From contig NZ_JAFCKT010000001.1 in NCBI RefSeq assembly GCF_018129985.1, positions 930,001-994,000 on the forward strand: 64,000 bases of DNA. Reading direction: 5' to 3'. The DNA is from Bradyrhizobium sp. SZCCT0148. Lineage in GTDB: Bacteria; Pseudomonadota; Alphaproteobacteria; Rhizobiales; Xanthobacteraceae. Position numbers and translations under genes: made by a program. A model generated the notes under the pieces. It was not told where the DNA came from, made no database searches, and worked only from the letters and a program-made list of their open reading frames with translations. Shown one piece after another: positions 42,835 through 49,823 of this stretch (position 1 is its first letter; each line of letters opens with the position of its first letter).

Positions 42835-43307
42835 GCACCAACTCCGATCAGGCGCATGGTTTCGGCACCATACCGAGCGATCAGCGCCGCCTCGGCCCGC
42901 CCATGATCCTTTTTCCTTTTGAAGTGGTCTCCGCACGCCGGAAACAGCCTTAATGCTAGCGCGCGCGCCTCCTCTTTGTCGGAGGTCAGTCTGAGGTGCC
43001 CCTTCCATTTTGCGGGCGTGACTAGGTGCAGCGGGATCGTTGCTGCGCCGATCACTCCGAGAACCACGCCATAGGCGCGCCCGAACTTGAAGGTGGATGA
43101 CACGCCTTGCCCAGGCATCGCATTGACGCGCTCCAGGAAGACGATGTCCGGCGCCATAGCTGCGACACGCTTTGCAAGGTTCACCGGGTCCACTTCGCCA
43201 GCGGCGAGCGGCATGTCTTCCACGGCCACCCTTTCCGGGTGGTCGGGGAAGTAGAACGCGATCGCGCCGGACGCTCCGGGGTCGATACCGAGAATGCAAC
43301 GGCTCAT
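42831..43307 (-). CDS. RuvC-like Holliday-junction resolvase
   Basis: This 158-residue RNase-H-fold nuclease has the acidic set D9 (LGIDPGASGAIAF), E59 (IVFLERV), D134 and E139 (KKDHGRAEAALI), typical of RuvC-like phage resolvases. The protein would resolve recombination or replication intermediates before packaging or excision. It is shorter than cellular RuvC (about 170-175) and lies between two tightly overlapping small genes, in an early block led by the excisionase-like gene. Confidence 0.85.
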   Translation of the reverse strand: MSRCILGIDPGASGAIAFYFPDHPERVAVEDMPLAAGEVDPVNLAKRVAAMAPDIVFLERVNAMPGQGVSSTFKFGRAYGVVLGVIGAATIPLHLVTPAKWKGHLRLTSDKEEARALALRLFPACGDHFKRKKDHGRAEAALIARYGAETMRLIGVGA

Positions 43308-43489
43308 GCTGCCCCCTTGGGACCAGAGGACAACAGCGACGCCACAAACCCGACAGTCTTACTGGCTTCAATAAGGCGTGCGGCTTCGCGCAATTGGCGC
43401 GCAAGGTCTTCCTGCTCCCCGCGCGCATAGTGCGAGAGGGCATGATCGCGGATGCAATCGATTTGCTGTTTGAGCGCTTCTAGGTGCAT
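43304..43489 (-). CDS. Small helical element protein
   Basis: This 61-residue protein (MHLEALKQQIDCIRDHALSHYARGEQEDLARQLREAARLI) is amphipathic-helical. It starts at a TAATG overlap with the preceding gene and ends in an ATGA overlap with the RuvC-like gene. No family recognised. Confidence 0.55.
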   Translation of the reverse strand: MHLEALKQQIDCIRDHALSHYARGEQEDLARQLREAARLIEASKTVGFVASLLSSGPKGAA

Positions 43490-43677
43490 TACCGCGCCTC
43501 CCCAAACGCCAGTTCGGCAACGGTAAGGGCCATGCCAGCGGGGAGGCAGAAGATCTCCGCGAGGTATTGCGCGCGAAGATGGGCAAGGGCATATTCCGGG
43601 GTGTTCGAGCCGTCCGCCTGAACAGTTACCGGACAACCCCGTGCCGCCCGCGCGGGGTTTTCCATTTTGGAGGCCAT
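43489..43677 (-). CDS. Small element protein, unknown
   Basis: This 62-residue protein begins MASKMENPARAARGCPVTVQADGSN and ends with helix LPAGMALTVAELAFGEAR. It contains two cysteines and no motif. It starts three bases after the stop of the excisionase-like gene and is coupled by TAATG to the next gene, which supports translation. Confidence 0.5.
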   Translation of the reverse strand: MASKMENPARAARGCPVTVQADGSNTPEYALAHLRAQYLAEIFCLPAGMALTVAELAFGEAR

Positions 43678-43680
43678 GAT

Positions 43681-43872
43681 TTATGCGGCCTCCGTCTTGC
43701 GCGGGTTTTCGAGCATCTGTTCGAGAGCTTTGACGGGGACTCTCAGGAGCCGTCCGATCTTGATAGTCGGGATATCGCCTCGCTCCGCTGCGGCATAAGC
43801 CGAATTTCTGCACAGTCCAAAATATACCCGGCCGGCTTCCGGTACACTGATCGTCAGCTTTTCAGGATCCAT
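43681..43872 (-). CDS. Excisionase-like helix-turn-helix protein
   Basis: This 63-residue protein shows the HTH_17/AlpA-Xis-type pattern: TISVPEAGRVYFGLCRNSAYAAAERGDIPTIKIGRLLRVPVKALEQML, here summarised as an S-V-P-E-A-G start, an A-Y-A-A-A-E-R-G helix, then I-K-I-G-R-L-L-R-V-P. An AAAAGGAG ribosome site supports ATG 43872. It heads the early minus-strand operon, is divergent from the Arc-like gene and integrase, and shares an operator region with them. It would direct excision and/or activate early genes. Confidence 0.8.
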   Translation of the reverse strand: MDPEKLTISVPEAGRVYFGLCRNSAYAAAERGDIPTIKIGRLLRVPVKALEQMLENPRKTEAA

Positions 43873-43892
43873 CTTCAGATCTCCTTTTGCGT

Positions 43893-43996
43893 GGGGTCGA
43901 ATGTGACCCCATGTGCAGAGAATGTGATTTGATTGGGTTTCGTCAAGAGGGGTCACATATGGCCCCAAATAATTCTGTGGGGTCACTTGCGGCCCC
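43893..43996. promoter_or_regulatory. Three palindromic operators between xis-like and Arc-like genes
   Basis: Three sites share the layout GGGGTC-N6-GRCCCC: 43893-43910 (spacer GAATGT), 43949-43966 (ACATAT) and 43979-43996 (ACTTGC). The last two are centred 30 bases apart (about three helical turns) and the first is 56 bases away. They sit in the divergent promoter region of the excisionase-like gene (start 43872) and the Arc-like gene (start 44039). Confidence 0.78.
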
Positions 43997-44038
43997 ACCC
44001 ATTACGTGCCATCCTGTACCAGTCGCAGGGAGAAACCG

Positions 44039-44281
44039 GTGGTACGCAAGCCTTCAGAAACCGTTCAGCTCAAGTTGCGCTTCAGCGAAGACCTTCGGCG
44101 AAAGCTCGAAAAAGCCGCTGAGCGCAATGCTCAATCCATGAATGCAGAAATTATTGCCCGGCTGGAAGAGTCTTTCCGTAAGGCCGAAGTGAGAGAAGTG
44201 GTTCGCGAGGAAATGACCAATTTCCTCGAAGCGCTGGATCCAGTCTTGTTCAACAAACTCAAAAAGGATGCCAACAAGTGA
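44039..44281 (+). CDS. Arc family DNA-binding protein (repressor candidate)
   Basis: This 80-residue protein has an N-terminal ribbon (ETVQLKLRFSEDLRRKLEKAAERNAQSMNAEIIARLEESF), described by its parts as strand QLKLRF, helix EDLRRKLEKAAERN and helix SMNAEIIARLEESF: the Arc/Mnt-type ribbon-helix-helix fold. A C-terminal helix (EVREVVREEMTNFLEALD) follows. The GTG at 44039 has AGGGAGA six bases upstream, and that start fits the fold best. Its stop overlaps the integrase start (GTGA). It is the likely binder of the three GGGGTC operators just upstream. Confidence 0.8.
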   Translation: MVRKPSETVQLKLRFSEDLRRKLEKAAERNAQSMNAEIIARLEESFRKAEVREVVREEMTNFLEALDPVLFNKLKKDANK

Positions 44282-45444
44282 AGGGGCATATCCGAGAGCG
44301 CTCGCCCGGCCATTGGGCAATCATCCTCGATCAGCGCGACCCTGCAACGGGCAAACGCAAGCGGAAGTGGCATTCGTTTAAGGGCACCAAGCGGCAGGCC
44401 GAAGCGGAATGCGCCAGGCTTGTTACGGAAATGAACGGCGGCGGCTACGTTGAGCCCTCCAAAGTCACGGTCTTGCAATTCCTTGAACGTTGGTTGAAGC
44501 ACATCAAGCCCAACGTCTCGCCACGCACGCATGAACGCTATGAGCAGATCGCGACCAAGAACATTGCCCCTCTGCTGGGCGCCAAGATCCTGTCCAAGCT
44601 TCAGCCGATCGATATCAGCGAGGCTTACGGCAAGGCCCTGGAGAACGGTCGGCGGGACGGGAGGGGTGGTCTCTCGCCGCGCACCGTGCACCACATGCAC
44701 CGCGTTCTTTATTCGGCTCTAGGACAAGCTGAGCGCTGGCGCTTAATCACTCGAAATCCGGCAGCGCTCCTCGAAAAACGTGATCGGCCGAAGATCGAGC
44801 GTAAGCCGGTCAGGACGATTGATGCGAACGCGACGGCTGCCGCTTTCGATGCTGCTCGGGAGCGCCGCCTGTTTATCCCGCTTATTCTTGCAACCCTCTG
44901 CGGCCTCCGCCGTGGGGAGATCACAGCGCTCCGCTGGCGTTCGGTGGACTTGGAGAACGGGCAATTGGCCGTTGTTGCGAGCACAGAGCAAACCGATGCC
45001 GGCACCGTCCGGGAAAAAGAAGCCAAAAGCGGCCGCGCGCGCACCATCGCAATGCCCGCCATGGCAGTTGAAGAGCTGCGGCGCTGGCGCGTCATGCAGG
45101 CTGAAGAGCTGCTTCGGCTTGGCGTTCGCGGTGATGATGACCGACACGTGGTCACACAGGCGGATGGTTCACCCCTCCAGCCGCGTAGCCTCACTCATGC
45201 CGTTTCCGAGTTCCTGAAGGAGTGGCGGGTCACGCTGCACGGTCTCCGGCACAGCCATGCCAGCCATATGCTGGCCTCGAACATCCATCCCAAGATAGTC
45301 CAGGAACGGCTAGGCCATTCCTCGATTGCGATCACGATGGACATCTATAGCCATCTGATGCCGAACATGCAGGGGGAGGCTGCCGCGGCGGTTGACGGCG
45401 CGCTTCGAAACGCCTTCGCTAGTCGAAGGCAGGAGGGAGAATGA
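44278..45444 (+). CDS. int: Tyrosine-recombinase integrase
   Basis: This 388-residue site-specific recombinase has an N-terminal arm-binding segment (GHIRERSPGHWAIILDQRDP). A SAM-like core-binding domain spans about 62-160. The catalytic domain has R211 (LCGLRRGE), K250 (KEAKSGRA), H321-x2-R324 (LHGLRHSHAS), H347 (LGHSS) and Y357 (MDIYSHL), so all catalytic residues are present. The GTG start overlaps the Arc-like stop. It lies 266 bases from the intact tRNA-Ser, the expected place for an integrase using that tRNA. The arm-type GGTAGCA repeats at both ends are its probable accessory sites. Confidence 0.95.
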   Translation: MKGHIRERSPGHWAIILDQRDPATGKRKRKWHSFKGTKRQAEAECARLVTEMNGGGYVEPSKVTVLQFLERWLKHIKPNVSPRTHERYEQIATKNIAPLLGAKILSKLQPIDISEAYGKALENGRRDGRGGLSPRTVHHMHRVLYSALGQAERWRLITRNPAALLEKRDRPKIERKPVRTIDANATAAAFDAARERRLFIPLILATLCGLRRGEITALRWRSVDLENGQLAVVASTEQTDAGTVREKEAKSGRARTIAMPAMAVEELRRWRVMQAEELLRLGVRGDDDRHVVTQADGSPLQPRSLTHAVSEFLKEWRVTLHGLRHSHASHMLASNIHPKIVQERLGHSSIAITMDIYSHLMPNMQGEAAAAVDGALRNAFASRRQEGE

Positions 45445-45641
45445 TGCCGGAGAACTGGTATTTGTGGGTTAGCCTGATGGGCTGCGTTCTCTACGCAGGT
45501 CAACAGATTGAGACGTTGATCGGGAAGCGGCTCGACAAGATTGAGCGGGAGCTTGAGGCTCTGAGAGAAGGCATCGGCCAGGTCGATATTGACCTGACGA
45601 GGCTTTGGGCAATAAACAAGGCCACCGACGACGTTGGGTAG
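45441..45641 (+). CDS. Small membrane-anchored protein after the integrase
   Basis: This 66-residue protein has one hydrophobic segment near the N-terminus (YLWVSLMGCVLYAGQQI) and then a charged coiled helix (KRLDKIERELEALREGI). It starts with ATGATG overlapping the integrase stop. Its stop codon TAG lies inside the right arm-type repeat, so gene and recombination site share bases. No family recognised. Confidence 0.55.
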   Translation: MMPENWYLWVSLMGCVLYAGQQIETLIGKRLDKIERELEALREGIGQVDIDLTRLWAINKATDDVG

Positions 45642-45655
45642 CAAAGCGGTAGCAG
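45638..45655 (+). repeat. Arm-type direct repeat pair near right end
   Basis: GGTAGCA occurs twice 11 bases apart within GTTGGGTAGCAAA-G-CGGTAGCAG, matching the left-end unit (30951-30969) in sequence and orientation. It is a candidate integrase arm site, 55 bases from the tRNA. Confidence 0.55.
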
Positions 45656-45709
45656 AGTCCTCAAAATGTTCTCTGCGAAGCGACGAAAAGCCTAGCAATT
45701 TCAAGTCTC

Positions 45710-45799
45710 GGAAGGGTGGCCGAGTGGTTTAAGGCACCGGTCTTGAAAACCGGCGTGCCCGCAAGGGTACCGTGGGTTCGAATCCCACCCCTTCCGCCA
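45710..45799 (+). tRNA. tRNA-Ser (anticodon UGA)
   Basis: Acceptor arms GGAAGGG and CCCTTCC pair perfectly. The discriminator G and encoded CCA follow. The anticodon stem CCGGT/ACCGG encloses the loop CTTGAAA with anticodon TGA. A long variable arm (GCGTGCCCGCAAGGGTACC region) identifies class II tRNA-Ser, and GGTTCGAATCC is the T-arm. The 5' half through the loop is duplicated at 30792-30831, so integration of the element has replaced the 5' half while preserving the gene. Its promoter must now come from the element's right end. Confidence 0.95.
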
Positions 45800-46049
45800 G
45801 GATATTGTCGTGAACGTTCGAACTTCCGAATGACTTCAGTGACTTACGGCTAAAGGTTTGCGTCGCGCTTCACCGCTGCTCCAACTTATGGGCCCCGTGC
45901 GTTTGAACTCGTGACGCACTGTTGTGGTTTTCCCGAGCGCGAATATTGCTAGCTCCGTTTGGTGGCTACGCGCGAGGCCAGCAGTTACCTCACCGCCCGC
46001 CGATTTGGCTCGATCACCCCTGCAGCTGCGACAGAAACTCCGCGACCGC
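45800..46049. other. Gene-free stretch after the tRNA
   Basis: The 326 bases from the tRNA to the start at 46126 contain no gene I can support. The only site noted is the FixK-type box near 46050. Confidence 0.45.
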
Positions 46050-46063
46050 TTGACCTGGATCAA
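46050..46063. promoter_or_regulatory. FixK/FNR box upstream of the AI-2E-family permease gene
   Basis: TTGACCTGGATCAA fits TTGA-N6-TCAA and lies 63 bases upstream of the start at 46126. Confidence 0.75.
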
Positions 46064-46125
46064 GCCCGCGGCTGTAGCCCGACGCTGTGTAGGCGCGCCA
46101 CTTTACGGTTCATGAGACTCCAGCC

Positions 46126-47199
46126 TTGAAGCCTCCTCGCGATCTCGTCAGCGCCGAAAGCATTGTCCAGCTTTTGATCCGGTTGGCACTGCTGGCCCTG
46201 TTGATCGTCTGGACTTTCATCATCATCCGGCCCTTCGTACCGATCCTGACCTGGAGTGCGGTGCTTGCGGTGGCATTCTATCCGGCGTTCGGCTGGCTCG
46301 CCAAACGCCTCGGCGGACGCCCACGGATCGCCGCAGCCATTCTCACCCTGGTTACGCTAGGCATTGTTCTCGGCCCCGCGGCATGGCTCGGGCTGAGCGC
46401 GGTCGAAGGCATCAGAGACCTTGCGAGCCAGATCGGCACCGGTGATCTCGCGCTGCAGGCCGCCCCGGAGCAGATCAAGCGCTGGCCGCTGATCGGCCCC
46501 CAACTCTTCGATCTCTGGAATCTGGCCTACACCAATATTCGCGCCGTTGTGCGCGAGGTGGCGCCGTATCTGAAGCCGCTTGCAGGCGTGATGCTGTCAT
46601 TTGCCGGCAGCGCCGGCGTCGGTGCGCTGCAGTTCCTGGTGTCGGTCTTCATCGCCGGCTTCCTGTTTCCCTATGGGCCGCAACTCGTCGCCGCGATCCG
46701 GGGTTTCCTGGTCCGCATCGTGCCGGAGCAGAGTGAGCAATTCCTGGAGCTCGCGGGCGCCACGATCCGCGCCGTATCTCAGGGCGTGATCGGGGTGGCA
46801 TTCGTGCAGGCCCTCGCCGCCGGGATCGGCTTCAGGCTCGCAGGCTTGCCGAGCGCCGGTCTGCTGGCCCTGATAGTCTTGTTGCTGTCGATTGTTCAGA
46901 TCGGCGCATTCCTCTTGCTCGTGCCCGCGCTCATCTGGATCTGGGTGGACAAGGACGTCACCACGGCCGCGCTGTTGACGGGATTTTTCGTTGTCGTCGG
47001 ACTCCTGGACAATATCCTGAAGCCGCTTGTGTTGGGCCGGGGACTGACAACACCGATGGTCGTCATCCTTATCGGAGTGATCGGCGGCACGCTTGCCCAC
47101 GGGATCATCGGTCTCTTCATCGGGCCGATCATCTTGTCCGTCGCCTGGGAGCTGGTTGCGGCCTGGATTAAAATCCAGCGAGGAGTGCCCGCGCAATGA
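46126..47199 (+). CDS. AI-2E family transporter (PerM/YdiK-like)
   Basis: This 357-residue protein has about eight membrane helices and the family pattern: an N-terminal helix pair, a soluble loop (residues about 95-150) with IKRWPLIGPQLFDLWN, and a C-terminal LLDNILKPLVLGRGLTTPMVVILIGVIGG with the conserved P-x-x-x-G segment. Members export small molecules or ions (AI-2, Na+/H+ have been proposed), and no substrate can be named here. The only available start is TTG 46126. It overlaps the channel gene by ATGA and follows a FixK box, so it is probably induced at low oxygen. Confidence 0.85.
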   Translation: MKPPRDLVSAESIVQLLIRLALLALLIVWTFIIIRPFVPILTWSAVLAVAFYPAFGWLAKRLGGRPRIAAAILTLVTLGIVLGPAAWLGLSAVEGIRDLASQIGTGDLALQAAPEQIKRWPLIGPQLFDLWNLAYTNIRAVVREVAPYLKPLAGVMLSFAGSAGVGALQFLVSVFIAGFLFPYGPQLVAAIRGFLVRIVPEQSEQFLELAGATIRAVSQGVIGVAFVQALAAGIGFRLAGLPSAGLLALIVLLLSIVQIGAFLLLVPALIWIWVDKDVTTAALLTGFFVVVGLLDNILKPLVLGRGLTTPMVVILIGVIGGTLAHGIIGLFIGPIILSVAWELVAAWIKIQRGVPAQ

Positions 47200-47648
47200 T
47201 GTTGCAGTTTGCCGTCGGCGTGCTTGTCAGCGCGATCAACATCGCGATTCATGCGCTCGTGACCGTCATTGCCGTGTCGATCGCGCGCAGGGCCGGCCTT
47301 CGGGAATCCGGCCGGCAGAATTGGCACCTGATGGGCGTCATGACCGTGACCGCAGCGGTGCTGGAACTCGCTCACGTCCTTGAAATCCTGGTTTGGGCCT
47401 TATCGTATCATGTGGTGCAGGCGGCTCCGCCCGGCAGCGATGTGCTCTATTTCGCCTTCGTCAACTACACCACGCTTGGCTACGGCGACATCACGCCGAC
47501 AGCGGCATGGCGCCTGATCGGCCCGTTCACTGCGATGAATGGGGTCCTGCTGTTTGGCTGGTCCGCGGCCATCTTGTTCGAAGTTCTGCTCAAAATGCTG
47601 GGGCACCTCGGACTGAGGGAATTGCCGCGGGGCGATGCGATTGGATAG
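47196..47648 (+). CDS. Small K+-channel-like protein (ion-trans-2 pore)
   Basis: This 150-residue protein has an N-terminal hydrophobic part (about residues 5-60). The pore-helix and selectivity filter YTTLGYGDITP are followed by a final membrane helix (FTAMNGVLLFGWSAAILFEVLLKM), the KcsA-like minimal pore architecture. The G-Y-G filter implies K+ selectivity. There is no cytoplasmic RCK domain. It overlaps the upstream permease gene (ATGA), so both are co-expressed from the FixK-controlled promoter. Confidence 0.87.
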   Translation: MMLQFAVGVLVSAINIAIHALVTVIAVSIARRAGLRESGRQNWHLMGVMTVTAAVLELAHVLEILVWALSYHVVQAAPPGSDVLYFAFVNYTTLGYGDITPTAAWRLIGPFTAMNGVLLFGWSAAILFEVLLKMLGHLGLRELPRGDAIG

Positions 47649-47662
47649 AGAGCCTTGTCCGG

Positions 47663-48346
47663 TCAGGACTGGAGATCAAGACCCGCCAGCCGTTCTCTGT
47701 CCAGCAGCACGATTTGGCGCTGCGTATTTCCGACAAAGCCCAGGACGCCGAATTCGTGCAGGCGCGACAGAGCGCGCGACACGGTCTCCAGTGTCAGCCC
47801 GAGATAGTCGGCAATATCGCGCCGCGACATCGGGAGGGCCATGATCCCAGCCGCCGTCAGCCGTTTGTCCATTTCGAGCAGGAAGGCCGCGACCCGCTCC
47901 AGCGACGTCTTGCGGCCGAGCAACAGCATGTGGTCTTCCGCGTGCTGGAGATTGTTCGTGGTCAAGCTGAGCAGATTTTTTGCCACCGTTGCATCGCTCT
48001 CGGCCACCGTTTCGAGACTTTGCCTCCTGATCAGACGCACCGTGGTGTCGATCACGGCCTCCGTTGTGAACCGATGCTCGCTGCCGTTCTCGAGGCCGAA
48101 AATATCGCCCCTCAGGTGGAAGGCCCCGATCTGTCGGCGGCCGTCAGACAGCAGCTTGTAGCTTCGGACTGCGCCAGCCTTGACCTGATAGACGTACTCG
48201 GCGGGCTCCTTCTCGCCGTAAATCTCCTTTCCTTTTCTGTATGAAAACTCGCTTAAACTGACGATCGCCTTTGAATCGCTGGTCATTCCGAGGTCGCGGA
48301 GGGAATTGGGGCGCTGTGCGGAATCGGTGGCAATGCGAACAAACAT
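47663..48346 (-). CDS. Crp/FNR-type regulator, FixK subgroup
   Basis: This 227-residue regulator has a cyclic-nucleotide-binding-like domain (about 40-120; GRRQIGAFHLRGDIFGLE). The C-terminal winged helix has recognition helix LTLETVSRALSRL (184-196). E187, S190 and R191 form the E-xx-SR pattern that reads TTGA half sites. There is no cysteine at all, so it lacks the FNR oxygen-sensing cluster and resembles FixK, which must be controlled at the level of its own synthesis (via FixLJ-type proteins) or by protein modification. Four TTGA-N6-TCAA boxes occur within 17 kb. The frame is open up to 49201, but that is a shadow of the + strand gene. It is divergent from the FixJ-like gene. Confidence 0.9.
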   Translation of the reverse strand: MFVRIATDSAQRPNSLRDLGMTSDSKAIVSLSEFSYRKGKEIYGEKEPAEYVYQVKAGAVRSYKLLSDGRRQIGAFHLRGDIFGLENGSEHRFTTEAVIDTTVRLIRRQSLETVAESDATVAKNLLSLTTNNLQHAEDHMLLLGRKTSLERVAAFLLEMDKRLTAAGIMALPMSRRDIADYLGLTLETVSRALSRLHEFGVLGFVGNTQRQIVLLDRERLAGLDLQS

Positions 48347-48467
48347 GGCAAAACCCCCAACCTCTTGCCGAATTAACCCGCCAGACGAGATACTTCGAGC
48401 CGGGAGTACGCCGTGCTGTCTCGCTCTCGCCGAGGTTGATTTTCTGCCAAGGCGGTATTTCAATCCA

Positions 48468-48498
48468 TTGTCCCTAGGTTCATTGTACCAAGGGACAA
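48468..48498. promoter_or_regulatory. Long inverted repeat between the FixK-like and FixJ-like genes
   Basis: TTGTCCCTAGGT/ACCAAGGGACAA arms match at 11 of 12 positions with a seven-base spacer. It lies 122 bases upstream of the FixK-like start (48346) and 89 bases upstream of the FixJ-like start (48587). It is not a FixK box. A further AGTCCG-N5-CGGACT repeat at 48563-48579 lies just before the FixJ-like start. Confidence 0.6.
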
Positions 48499-48586
48499 GC
48501 CCCGCGGCTTGATGCGTGGAATGAGACTTCGCTGCCGAGGCCGGGATTGATGGTGTACCGTTAGTCCGATTTGCGGACTGTTGACG

Positions 48587-49264
48587 ATGGACTTTGCGGA
48601 GCGGGGCGTCGATTGTGCTGGAACTGGCCGAGAGGTGAAGGTGCCGGGTCTCGTTCACGTAGTTGATGACGATGAGTCCTTTCGGACGGCGATTGGGCGG
48701 CGCCTGAAGCTCGCGGGCTACAAGGTGGTGACCTATGCTTCGGCGCTGGAGTTGCTGGAATCTCCGCTCGATGACGCGCAGGTGGGATGCATTCTGCTCG
48801 ACGTGCGCATTCCCGGATTGAGCGGTCCCGATTTGCAGGCCAAACTGATCGCATCCGGCTCGACGCTGCCGATCATCTTCCTGACAGGGCACGCTGATAC
48901 CCCGACCACCGTAAGGGCGATCAAGGCGGGAGCCGAAGACTTCCTGACCAAGCCGATATCGTCCGAGCAATTGATCGATGCCATCGAACGGGCTCTGGCG
49001 GGTCAACGGGCCGCGCGCGCCCAGCGCACCAAGCTCGACACGTTTCGAACTCACCTCGCTACGCTGACGCAACGCGAGCGGCAGGTGTTCAACCTCATCG
49101 TGCGCGGCCGCATCAACAAGCAGATTGCGCACGAACTCGGAACGACCGAGCGCACCGTGAAAGCGCATCGACACCAGGTGATGGAAAAGATGCAGGTTCA
49201 ATCGCTTGCCGCTCTCGTGTCGATCGCGGAGCGGCTCGGAATGCTCGGTACCAACGAGAGTTAG
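48587..49264 (+). CDS. FixJ-like response regulator (receiver plus LuxR-type HTH)
   Basis: This protein of about 225 residues has a receiver domain with VVDDDES, phospho-acceptor D72 (CILLDVRIPG), T-G in FLTGHAD and K in LTKPIS. A LuxR/FixJ-type HTH at about 165-215 (LTQRERQVFNLIVRGRINKQIAHELGTTERTVKAHRH, given here by its ends) follows. The start is uncertain: ATG 48587 without a good ribosome site, or GTG 48641 preceded by GAGAGG. FixJ-like regulators activate fixK-type genes, so control of the divergent regulator is plausible. No FixL-like kinase is in the window. Confidence 0.87.
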   Translation: MDFAERGVDCAGTGREVKVPGLVHVVDDDESFRTAIGRRLKLAGYKVVTYASALELLESPLDDAQVGCILLDVRIPGLSGPDLQAKLIASGSTLPIIFLTGHADTPTTVRAIKAGAEDFLTKPISSEQLIDAIERALAGQRAARAQRTKLDTFRTHLATLTQRERQVFNLIVRGRINKQIAHELGTTERTVKAHRHQVMEKMQVQSLAALVSIAERLGMLGTNES

Positions 49265-49439
49265 TTTCGGTCATTGGTATTTGGCTGCCACCGCTCCCCA
49301 AAGACAGTATCGAAGCGTGTTGACACGGCTTCACGAGCCGTGCGCAATGATGGACAGGCAACGCGCAGCAAGCGGATCCAGTATCCAATTGCCAGCACGG
49401 CGTTCACCGCGCGATCATCTTTCGAAAAGGCACATCGCC

Positions 49440-49808
49440 TTGCCGCTACGCAGGTCCGTCTTTGTCCTCGACGACGATGCATCCATGCGGACCAGCATGA
49501 ACAGGCTGCTGCGCGGATACGGCTTCAAAGCGACGCTGTTCGAGTCCGCGGGGGCCTTGCTCCAGCACGGCAAATTCGACACTGCGATCTGCATCGTTCT
49601 CGATATCGATCTCGGGGGACAATCCGGTATCGACGTGCGGCGACGCCTGGCCGAGCAGGGCGTCACGGCGCCGGTGATCTTCATCACTGGAAATGACAGC
49701 CCTGCGAACCGCGCCGCGGCGCTTGAGTCCGGTTGCATCGCCTATCTGACCAAGCCCTTTACGGCGGCGTCACTGATCGGATTCGTCGAACGCGCCAGGA
49801 CCTCCTGA
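49440..49808 (+). CDS. Stand-alone receiver protein
   Basis: This 122-residue single-domain receiver begins PLRRSVFVLDDDASM. It shows the phospho-acceptor Asp (CIVLDIDLGGQSG), T in FITGNDS and K in LTKPFT. The TTG start has AAAAGG nine bases upstream. An ATG at 49347/49350 would add about 31 residues of unlike codon use and is considered less likely. It is 175 bases downstream of the FixJ-like gene, so the two may share a phosphorelay as competing receivers of an unseen kinase. Confidence 0.75.
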   Translation: MPLRRSVFVLDDDASMRTSMNRLLRGYGFKATLFESAGALLQHGKFDTAICIVLDIDLGGQSGIDVRRRLAEQGVTAPVIFITGNDSPANRAAALESGCIAYLTKPFTAASLIGFVERARTS

Positions 49809-49823
49809 GATCAGCGCGGGCCG

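Larger units (their letters stand above)
30792..45748 (+). mobile_element. Integrated phage-satellite-like element in tRNA-Ser
   Basis: A segment of about 15 kb is bounded by direct repeats of the tRNA-Ser 5' half. It carries a tyrosine integrase next to the right end, an excisionase-like HTH gene, an Arc-like repressor candidate, replication/recombination genes (RepA-like ATPase, RuvC-like nuclease), terminase genes, a tail-fibre-like gene and cargo. No portal, major capsid, head protease, tail-tube, tape-measure or lysis gene is recognised. The strand layout has two clusters: an early right block and a packaging block, both on minus, with outward cargo at the left. Several cargo genes look richer in A/T than the flanks. 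It is either a satellite that borrows a helper's capsid or a reduced prophage. Confidence 0.85.

Noticed and set aside
47663..49201. 512-codon frame that extends the FixK-like gene upstream across the FixJ-like gene
   Set aside because: The regulator domain starts at 48346. The extension is antisense to the FixJ-like gene and has no homologous look.
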